Source: CAZYLZ01 sp964648335
GTDB lineage: Bacteria > Patescibacteriota > Minisyncoccia > Phycocordibacterales > UBA2100
Length of the DNA: 21,658 nt
Assembly (NCBI GenBank): GCA_964648335.1
Contig: CAZYLZ010000017.1
Location: forward strand, 1 to 21,658
Direction of reading: 5' to 3'
A program made the translations under genes and the position numbers. The notes beneath the pieces were generated by a model, which was not told where the DNA came from, did no database searches, and worked only from the letters and a program-made list of their open reading frames with translations. Shown here piece after piece: positions 15,961-21,658 of the stretch (within the stretch, counting starts at the first letter, position 1; each line of letters starts with the position of its first letter).

Positions 15961-17110
15961 GCATGGATGTGAATTCAGCGGCGAGAGTTTTCGCTATGGT
16001 AGCAGGTTTGTGCTCGAGCGCCATGCAGTGCGCTGCACGAGAGAGCTCCGCTCGAAGTGCAGGGTTCGTCACAATACGCACGATATTTTCGGCGAGTTTC
16101 GGGATGTCGCCGATCGGAGCAAGAAGTCCCGTCTTGCCGTCGAGCACGATTTCTGGCATTCCGAGTGCGGCCACTGCCGCGACGGGTAGTCCTGCAGACA
16201 TCGCCTCCAAGACTGACACCGGCATATTCTCGCTCGTGGCAGCGGACACGAAAATGTCATGCATCCGTATCTCGTCTCGCAACCGAGTTCCGTGTTTAGT
16301 ACCGACAAAATCAACGACTCCCGAGAGCCCTCGCGACCGTACATTCGCTTCTAGTCGAGCTCTGTCTGGTCCGTCTCCTACCATAATCAGACGCAGGTCA
16401 GGTACCTTTGTTCGTGCCATAGCGAGCGCACTGACAACGTCGTCGAGCGATTTTTCGTAGGCAATGCGTCCCATGTATACCATAGTCGGACCACTGTAGC
16501 CTGCCTGCTTTTTGTATGCCATACGCTGCTCATCGGTTTCGAATGGCTCGAAAAGCGCTGTCTCAACCGGATTCTTGAGCGTACGCGCAGGAGAAACAAG
16601 TCCGTGCAAAACCATCGCATCTAAGAGAGCCTTCGTAGGCAGCAAATTCAGATCGCAGTGATTGTAAAACCCGACGGTGAACCGCCAGCTAAGCTCGCGT
16701 ATGCTCCGGATATCGAGCCCGATGTATTTGAGATAATGATCAAAAAAAGTGTGGTGCGTTCCGACGAGAGGGATATCGAGGCGTCTCTTGATCTTACGAG
16801 CGACCCTTCCAACCAAAAAAGGGGTATGCACATGGAGGATGTCCGGCTGGAACGCTCCGATAGCCCGATACAGATCCTTGCTTCCCCACGACAGGCGCTC
16901 TCCCGGATACAACGGCACCGGTATCGACTTCACGCGCATAACGCGGTAGCCGAGCTTGCGCGCAGCAATATCAGCATCCGTCTCCGACGAAGGTGCCACG
17001 ACCATCACTTCGTGACCTAGTTCCACGAGACCGCGCGCCGAAAGATCGACGACCCGCACGACGCCATTAACCTGTGGGAAAAATGTATCGGTAAAAATAG
17101 CAATTTTCAT
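15947..17110 (-). CDS. GT4-family glycosyltransferase, 1,2-diacylglycerol 3-glucosyltransferase-like
   Basis: The 387-residue product begins MKIAIFTDTFFPQVNGV, a start typical of GT4 enzymes that glucosylate diacylglycerol or phosphatidylinositol. DILHVHTPFLVG (90-101), GTHHTFFDHYLKY (117-129), VYMGRIAYEKS (211-221) and VGDGPDR (244-250) follow. The E-x7-E donor motif is Glu294 and Glu302 before AMSAGLPV. The start at 17110 shares ATGA with the stop of the hydrolase gene, which indicates coupling. A longer in-frame extension to 17398 would run through the hydrolase gene and adds no family sequence. It should be a peripheral membrane enzyme making a mono-glycosyl lipid; a phosphatidylinositol mannosyltransferase is the alternative. 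Confidence 0.88.
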   Translation of the reverse strand: MKIAIFTDTFFPQVNGVVRVVDLSARGLVELGHEVMVVAPSSETDADIAARKLGYRVMRVKSIPVPLYPGERLSWGSKDLYRAIGAFQPDILHVHTPFLVGRVARKIKRRLDIPLVGTHHTFFDHYLKYIGLDIRSIRELSWRFTVGFYNHCDLNLLPTKALLDAMVLHGLVSPARTLKNPVETALFEPFETDEQRMAYKKQAGYSGPTMVYMGRIAYEKSLDDVVSALAMARTKVPDLRLIMVGDGPDRARLEANVRSRGLSGVVDFVGTKHGTRLRDEIRMHDIFVSAATSENMPVSVLEAMSAGLPVAAVAALGMPEIVLDGKTGLLAPIGDIPKLAENIVRIVTNPALRAELSRAAHCMALEHKPATIAKTLAAEFTSMHAKA

Positions 17111-17931
17111 GCAAGAGTCGTAAGAAAACCTTTGATAAGCTCTATCGATACTTCGGCTTCTTCGGTCGCGATGAAGTGTCCGCTCTGCAAGGTAACAACA
17201 TTCGCGTTTACGAGCTTGTCTGCCATGATCCGGGCCTCCTTCGCGGTAAAGAAGGGGTCGGAACTGGCTCGAACGATGAGTACCGGCGAGATAATATTCG
17301 ATAATGTCGAGCGCATGTCCATGGAAAGGCCGGTCGAGATCAGCCATACGTTTACAGATAGTGGCATGGTGCGCAGACCGAGCCATACCGACTTCCAATA
17401 CCCTGCGACTGACGTAGGGTCATACTGCAAGAATCGACGTGGTCCGAATGGCAACAAGAGGTATCCGAGCACACCCGCGACGCCACTCAAAAGATACGAG
17501 GTGAATCCAAACCAGCGATATAAGAGCGGTGTCACATGATTTGCACTGATAAGCATGAGCCCGTCTATCGCGTCGGGATGGTCGACGGCGTACGCGATAG
17601 TAATAGAACCACCGAATGAGTAGCCGATAAAGATCGCGGATTCGATTTTCTCGTTCTCGAGAATCGTCGCAACATCATCGGCCAAGACGTCCATCGAATA
17701 GCGTTCGCGTATCGTCGCTTTATCGGACTCGCCATGCCCGCGTATGTCCGGCGCTATCACCGCATAACCTTCGTAGTACAGCGCATCTATCGCTGCGAGC
17801 CATGTCGAGTGGTTTGCCGAAAGCCCATGCATAAGAAACACCACCTGACGATCAAGGACCTGATCGGTCTTATAGTAGACGATACTTCCCTCGCCAGTAT
17901 CGAGCACTATTCTCTCCAAGCGTGTACTCAT
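17107..17931 (-). CDS. Alpha/beta hydrolase (monoacylglycerol-lipase-like)
   Basis: The 274-residue product shows a full catalytic set: oxyanion-hole LMHGLSANHSTW (33-44), PDIRGHGESD (61-70), the nucleophile elbow GYSFGG with Ser105, Asp225 in RASSDPFF and His252 in QSGHF. A hydrophobic lid region (about residues 132-165) suggests a lipid-like substrate. No signal peptide is present, so it is cytoplasmic or membrane-associated. It overlaps the genes on both sides by ATGA (DedA upstream, the glycosyltransferase downstream), so all three are probably translated together. A role in lipid breakdown or remodelling is inferred from the operon; other ester or peptide substrates are possible. Confidence 0.85.
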   Translation of the reverse strand: MSTRLERIVLDTGEGSIVYYKTDQVLDRQVVFLMHGLSANHSTWLAAIDALYYEGYAVIAPDIRGHGESDKATIRERYSMDVLADDVATILENEKIESAIFIGYSFGGSITIAYAVDHPDAIDGLMLISANHVTPLLYRWFGFTSYLLSGVAGVLGYLLLPFGPRRFLQYDPTSVAGYWKSVWLGLRTMPLSVNVWLISTGLSMDMRSTLSNIISPVLIVRASSDPFFTAKEARIMADKLVNANVVTLQSGHFIATEEAEVSIELIKGFLTTLA

Positions 17932-18521
17932 AGAGGCAGTGTTTCGTCCTTAGGCGGAGTACGATAGTAGAATACATAGACTATGACACCTACGAGGCAC
18001 AAGGCGACGATTATCTGCCCTGCAAGCCCTAAGTAAGCTTCTATGCTCGAGAGCGATGCTCCGAAGAAATAGCCGAGAGCTAAAAGCAAGACACTCTTAG
18101 GGACGGTAAACAGAAGGTTGTACCAGAAGAATTCCCACAAGGGTTCGCGCACGAGTCCTGCCGCGACCAACGCAACGCCGCCGATACCATGAGCAAATTT
18201 TGCGAACGCATAGGTCTTGAGCGGGTGCACCGTAAAGTACCCTTCCATCTTGATGACACGTTCCGTCGTGATGCCTAGATAGCGCCCCCAACGTTCGACG
18301 AACGACTCACGTCCCCAGCGGCCCGCGGCATAGTGCAAGAAATCTCCCACCAAGTCGCCAGCTACGATAATGCCGAGCGCGACACCTAGGTTCATCTGTC
18401 CGAGAGAAGAAAAGAAACCAGCAATGACGGTGATGATGGGACCCTCGAGCACGGCGAGAATGAAGACGGCCACGTATTTATAGGCGACGATCCACGTCAT
18501 GATCTGAGCCAGGTCGAACAT
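17928..18521 (-). CDS. DedA-family membrane protein
   Basis: The 197-residue product has the DedA (SNARE-associated) layout: a re-entrant N-terminal half with LEGPIITVIAGFF (residues 25-37), GDLVGDFLHYAAGRWG (55-70) and three or four further membrane segments. Acidic residues Glu26, Asp56 and Asp60 match the conserved membrane-embedded acids. The usual R-F-x-P-G element appears as KFAHGIGG (108-115), a divergence. Some DedA proteins transport or scramble lipids such as undecaprenyl phosphate and phosphatidylethanolamine; others have no known substrate. It heads the lipid operon, with an extended -10 promoter 6 nt before the ATG and a terminator-like palindrome just upstream. Confidence 0.88.
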   Translation of the reverse strand: MFDLAQIMTWIVAYKYVAVFILAVLEGPIITVIAGFFSSLGQMNLGVALGIIVAGDLVGDFLHYAAGRWGRESFVERWGRYLGITTERVIKMEGYFTVHPLKTYAFAKFAHGIGGVALVAAGLVREPLWEFFWYNLLFTVPKSVLLLALGYFFGASLSSIEAYLGLAGQIIVALCLVGVIVYVFYYRTPPKDETLPL

Positions 18522-18527
18522 GAATGA

Positions 18528-18536
18528 AGTCTAGCA
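18528..18536 (-). promoter_or_regulatory. Extended -10 promoter of the lipid operon, leaderless type
   Basis: On the minus strand TGC is followed by TAGACT (4 of 6), and 6 nt later comes the dedA ATG. The element resembles the TGC plus TAnnnT boxes before uppP and the MFS gene. No -35 is visible. Confidence 0.5.
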
Positions 18537-18556
18537 AAGAATCGTGATGCTCGATA

Positions 18557-18588
18557 GCAGAAAGCCGCGGGATCCCGCGGCTTTCTGC
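18557..18588 (-). terminator. Perfect 32-nt palindrome, probable bidirectional terminator
   Basis: Two 16-nt arms are exactly complementary, with GCAGAAAGCCGCGG on the left mirrored on the right. It lies 14 nt beyond the stop of the DUF5666-like gene and before the dedA promoter, where a terminator is expected. The 3' arm carries CTTTCTGC and no longer T-run, so termination may be incomplete. A DNA-binding or attachment site is a less likely alternative. Confidence 0.6.
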
Positions 18589-18602
18589 ATGTGCTTTCGA
18601 TG

Positions 18603-19526
18603 TTAGTTGATGCTCGTATCCCGGACGATGTACGCGTCAATCACCGAGAGATTTGCAGTCTGGATCGCTCCGTAGATACGAACCGCGTGCCCTGCAAGGA
18701 TTTGCGACAGTACTATCGGGTTCCAGCTCTTAGATAAAAGCGTCGTGTTTGCTGCGATATTTGCTGTGTAGACTTTCCCGCCGACGACGATGTTGATAGT
18801 TGTCGGCGATGTCGTGCTGGCGCCCGCCGCAATGACACCTTCGAAGATGCGTTTATTCAAAGCGGCGGTATCGGTCTTGACCTGCGCCTTGTCGGCGACA
18901 AGTGTCGCGCGCTCGGTATCCCAGATACCGCTTACAAGAGCGACCTTTTGGCCGATCTGGAGGTCTGCAAAGACCGCGGTGGCTCCGTCTTTGGTGATGG
19001 TTGTACTCGCCGATGTGAACACGGTAAGCGCTCCTCGCTCTTTGGTCTGCAAGACGAAACTTGATGTCGACGTGGCAACAGATGTGATTGATCCGCTAAA
19101 GTCCGCGTGACGCTTCTGTATAGACCAATCCTTGACCGTCTTGGCGTTCACGGTCGCGGTGGCTTTTGTGGTATCGAGCGGACCGTTGAAGCTGATATAG
19201 TCGCCGACCGAGATCTCGGACAAAAGCGACGAGCCGCCATAGCGGCGAATGATGCTGGTCGACGGGTCTGTGACGACGTTCCAGAGCACAGTGTACGAGC
19301 CCCATGACTGCTGTGCCGAGATAGTCGAGCCAACAACAGCCGTGACCTTTGCACCGCGTACGGTGACAGAACCGTCATTATTGATATGCGTTTCGAGTGT
19401 CGAGCCGACCGATCGCGGGCCGGCGTCAGACTCTGCGTGCGCGAGCGGTGCCGAGGCCAAAAGGCCTACCGCAAGGAGTGCGAGTGCAAAGGCGACATTG
19501 AGTACGTTTGCGCGTGAATTATGCAT
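18603..19526 (-). CDS. Secreted DUF5666-like beta-rich protein
   Basis: The 307-residue product begins with a signal peptide (residues 1-31, hydrophobic core and a final AHA cleavage site). The mature part is rich in Val, Thr, Ser and Ala, has no cysteine, and repeats short beta units with GxxVxxVxGxxI-type strands. Examples are GAKVTAVVGSTISA, ISVGDYISFNG, SGSITSVATSTSSFVL, LQIGQKVALVSG and ILAGHAVRIYGA. These look like successive DUF5666/OB-like units. It is probably exported to the cell surface or envelope; its function is unknown. The ATG at 19526 is chosen because the signal peptide starts there; an in-frame start at 19568 would add 14 residues before it. It stands between the MFS gene (76 nt upstream) and a terminator-like palindrome. 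Confidence 0.78.
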   Translation of the reverse strand: MHNSRANVLNVAFALALLAVGLLASAPLAHAESDAGPRSVGSTLETHINNDGSVTVRGAKVTAVVGSTISAQQSWGSYTVLWNVVTDPSTSIIRRYGGSSLLSEISVGDYISFNGPLDTTKATATVNAKTVKDWSIQKRHADFSGSITSVATSTSSFVLQTKERGALTVFTSASTTITKDGATAVFADLQIGQKVALVSGIWDTERATLVADKAQVKTDTAALNKRIFEGVIAAGASTTSPTTINIVVGGKVYTANIAANTTLLSKSWNPIVLSQILAGHAVRIYGAIQTANLSVIDAYIVRDTSIN

Positions 19527-19602
19527 AGGTAGATTTGAAATGGTAAGCGGGAGTACCCCCGCATCCATGAAGACGCAGTGAGGACGAGCACATTACACGC
19601 AC

Positions 19603-21246
19603 CTAGTGCTGAGCCACGAAACCGAGCTCTTCTTCGAGCTCCACGCCGACCTCTTCAAGAGGTGGTCGCTTACTGGATCTCAGAGTGATCTCCGGCAAGA
19701 AAAGAGCGGCGACAAAGCCGACAGCCACGATGCCGGCAGCAATGAGATACACGCCCGAGAGCGACGTACTAAATGCCACTTGGATGGTGTGTATAAAATG
19801 CATAAGCGCCGTGTGGGCTTGCTCTTGGACCCCTTGCGGAAGCTGTGAGAGACCCGCTTCTATCCGAGACCTGCCCCGAGGGGTCAAAAATGCTTGGATG
19901 GTATTGATATCGATCGACTGTGTTGCACCACCCGGCATAAAGGTTACGAAGGGTTCGCTTGCAAGCGAGCCTAGGTTCTTTGCGAGATTTGCATTGAGGA
20001 GCCCTCCTAAAAATGCGGCTCCGATAGTACCTCCGATCGAGCGCGAAAGCTGCGTTCCGGCAGTAACTATCCCCATCCGCTCGGGCGCAAATGCGCTTTG
20101 CACCGCTATGGTGAATATAGGCATCGTTATACCAAGACCGACGCCAAGCACTATCATCTTCGCAATGAGCTCGATTGAAGTGCTGGTAGCATCCATGCGA
20201 GACATAAGCAGCATGGCTATCGCGACCAAGGCCATCCCGGTGACTGCGAGCCACTTGTACTTTCCGGTTCTCGAGACTATTTGTCCGGATATCGCACTTG
20301 CCAAGACAAGTCCCGCCATCATCGGAGTAAGAACGAGTCCCGAGTAGGTCGCCGAGAAACCGATAACGCCCTGAGCAAATAGCGGCAGGTACAGAATCGC
20401 TCCAAACATGCCGACCGCGGTCAGAAAGACCGATACTGCCGATATGAGAAATGTTCGGTTCGAGAAGAGCGACAACGGCAATACTGGGTCCTCGGCATGT
20501 TTTTCCGTATAGATAAACGACGCGAGCATCGCCACACTAAAAAGCAGGAGCCAGATGATCATGGTTGAGCTCCAGGCATACTCGCTTCCGCCCCACACGA
20601 GCGCCAGAAGAAACGGCATAAGTGTTGCCGCCAAGAAGATTGACCCTGCGTAGTCGAGTGCCGGCATCGCCGTCGCCCGCACCTTTTTTGGCAGGAGCCA
20701 CGCAATAACCGCAAACGCGACGATACCGAGCGGAATGTTTATGTAAAAGATATAGCGCCAGCTGGCGTTGTCGGTAAGAAAGCCGCCGACCAACGGGCCG
20801 ATGACGCTCGCGATTCCGAATACCGCCCCAATGAGACCCTGCCACTTCCCTCGCTCGGCCGGCTCGAAGAGGTCCCCGATGATAGCGAACGAATTAACCA
20901 TAATAGCGCCGCCGCCGATTCCCTGGATGGCGCGAAAGACAATGAGCATGGTCATCGACTGTGCAGCGCCAGAGAGAACCGATCCGAGCAAGAACACCGC
21001 TATACCGAATAGGTACAAGGGTCGGCGCCCGAAGAGGTCCGAGAGCTTTCCGTACAAGGGTACTGTCACGGTCGAGGCAAGCATGTACGCCGTAAAGACC
21101 CACGAGAGGTGCGAAAGTCCGTTAAGCTCGCGCACTATCTCGGGCATCGCGGTCGAGACGATGGTTTGGTCGAGGGCCGCAAGCAACAAGGCCAGCATTG
21201 CGGCCATCATAGTAAGCGCCTTCTCGTTTTTAAAGATTGCCAGCAT
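19603..21246 (-). CDS. MFS drug transporter, DHA2 family (14 membrane segments)
   Basis: The 547-residue product has the length and pattern of 14-segment proton-coupled exporters of the EmrB/QacA type. LAALDQTIVSTAMPEI (near residues 23-38) carries the membrane Asp of helix 1. GKLSDLFGRRPLYLFG is motif A, and GPLVGGFLTDNASWRYIF is motif C with the following WR element typical of DHA2. A long loop lies before the last helix, and the tail is acidic (EEVGVELEEELG). The substrate is unknown; export of toxic compounds or lipids is possible. The ATG at 21246 is used rather than an in-frame TTG at 21264, which lies within the -10 region. It has its own extended -10 promoter. Confidence 0.92.
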   Translation of the reverse strand: MLAIFKNEKALTMMAAMLALLLAALDQTIVSTAMPEIVRELNGLSHLSWVFTAYMLASTVTVPLYGKLSDLFGRRPLYLFGIAVFLLGSVLSGAAQSMTMLIVFRAIQGIGGGAIMVNSFAIIGDLFEPAERGKWQGLIGAVFGIASVIGPLVGGFLTDNASWRYIFYINIPLGIVAFAVIAWLLPKKVRATAMPALDYAGSIFLAATLMPFLLALVWGGSEYAWSSTMIIWLLLFSVAMLASFIYTEKHAEDPVLPLSLFSNRTFLISAVSVFLTAVGMFGAILYLPLFAQGVIGFSATYSGLVLTPMMAGLVLASAISGQIVSRTGKYKWLAVTGMALVAIAMLLMSRMDATSTSIELIAKMIVLGVGLGITMPIFTIAVQSAFAPERMGIVTAGTQLSRSIGGTIGAAFLGGLLNANLAKNLGSLASEPFVTFMPGGATQSIDINTIQAFLTPRGRSRIEAGLSQLPQGVQEQAHTALMHFIHTIQVAFSTSLSGVYLIAAGIVAVGFVAALFLPEITLRSSKRPPLEEVGVELEEELGFVAQH

Positions 21247-21254
21247 GAGGGCAC

Positions 21255-21263
21255 AGTATAGCA
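21255..21263 (-). promoter_or_regulatory. Extended -10 promoter of the MFS gene, leaderless type
   Basis: On the minus strand TGC is followed by TATACT (5 of 6), and 8 nt later comes the ATG. Transcription would begin at or within two bases of the start codon. A TTGACG lies too close (8 nt) to serve as its -35. Confidence 0.55.
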
Positions 21264-21302
21264 AATCGCGTCAAAGCACGATGTTACCGCTTGTTGCCTA
21301 CG

Positions 21303-21658
21303 CTAATGATGATGCCCTGCATGCCGCCCCGACTGATCATGCGTCGTCTGAATCCCGCCATACCTGAGCAAGAGAATCGAGACCACGGTGGTGAACGGCA
21401 CCACCAGAACGAGCCCTATCGAACCGAGAATAATCCGCAAAATCTCTTCAGCGAAGATCTCGCGGTTGATCGTCACCAAGACATCGGCTCCGGTTTGATA
21501 AAACAGAAGCAGAAGCGGCAGCGAGGCACCCACATACGCTATCGCAAGCGTATTTACCAATGCACCAATATGCTCGCGTCCGATGCGCAGGGCTCGAAAG
21601 AAAACTCTTCGCACGTCGGCAGCACCCGACATCGCAAACAGCTCTTCTACGGCGATAG
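21303..21658 (-). CDS. YibE/F-like membrane protein, C-terminal part (5' end outside window)
   Basis: The frame is open to the right edge, and 117 complete codons plus the TAG stop are visible. The end of a YibE/F-type protein is recognised by ELFAMSGAADVRRVFFRAL, IGREHIGALVNTLAIAYVG, ASLPLLLLF, FAEEILRIILGSIGLVLVVP and TTVVSILLL, with two membrane segments. The internal ATG at 21632 is not taken as the start because the upstream codons also fit the family. The protein ends with a short His-rich tail (HDQSGRHAGHHH) that could bind metal. The family is a multi-pass membrane protein of poorly known function. The MFS promoter follows 40 nt after its stop, with no clear terminator between. Confidence 0.82.
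   Translation of the reverse strand, partial: IAVEELFAMSGAADVRRVFFRALRIGREHIGALVNTLAIAYVGASLPLLLLFYQTGADVLVTINREIFAEEILRIILGSIGLVLVVPFTTVVSILLLRYGGIQTTHDQSGRHAGHHH

Noticed and set aside
17111..17398. 96-residue N-terminal extension of the first glycosyltransferase
   Set aside because: It runs through the hydrolase gene in another frame, while MKIAIFTDTF at 17110 is the usual start of this family.

Overview
The window looks like a piece of chromosome from a small-genome bacterium of the Patescibacteria (candidate phyla radiation, Parcubacteria-like) type. This is inference. It rests on a giant Ser/Thr-rich Rhs protein of the style common in that group, dense operons with 1-14 nt junctions or overlaps, very few Shine-Dalgarno sites, several -10 boxes lying 6-8 nt before the start codon, and the gene mix (short cupin isomerase, GH130 proteins, DUF5666-like protein, YibE/F-like protein). 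TGA, TAG and TAA are all used as stops, so the code is standard. No rRNA, tRNA, CRISPR array or insertion sequence was found.

Layout. (1) 1-8021, minus strand: one open frame of at least 2673 codons that leaves the window at its 3' side. It encodes a secreted SpvB / FG-GAP / Rhs protein built like a TcB-TcC toxin shell. Two large non-Rhs cassettes interrupt its YD repeats. The variable C-terminus, where a toxin would sit, lies outside the window. (2) 8022-9920, plus strand: a structured intergenic region, a cold-shock protein with its terminator, undecaprenyl-diphosphatase (uppP), and an unrecognised 159-aa protein with its own promoter, palindrome, Shine-Dalgarno site and terminator. (3) 9997-14231, plus strand: a compact mannose-phosphate cluster. 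It holds a cupin mannose-6-phosphate isomerase-like protein, a membrane-anchored GH130 protein, a protein with two fused GH130 domains, and a HAD phosphomannomutase-like protein. Together these could link beta-mannosides to Man-1-P, Man-6-P and Fru-6-P, in either direction. (4) 18521 down to 14247, minus strand: a tightly coupled membrane-lipid operon. It runs DedA, alpha/beta hydrolase, a diacylglycerol-glucosyltransferase-like GT4, a second GT4, and a sphingomyelin-synthase-like PAP2_C protein. It converges on the mannose cluster with a 15-nt gap. (5) 18557-21658, minus strand: a perfect 32-nt palindrome or terminator, a secreted DUF5666-like protein, a DHA2-type MFS exporter, and the C-terminal part of a YibE/F-like membrane protein cut by the window edge.

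The parts most worth a second look are the double-interrupted Rhs shell and its hairpin start region, the mannose phosphorylase/isomerase/mutase cluster with its fused GH130 pair, the glycolipid operon, and the recurrent leaderless-type promoters.
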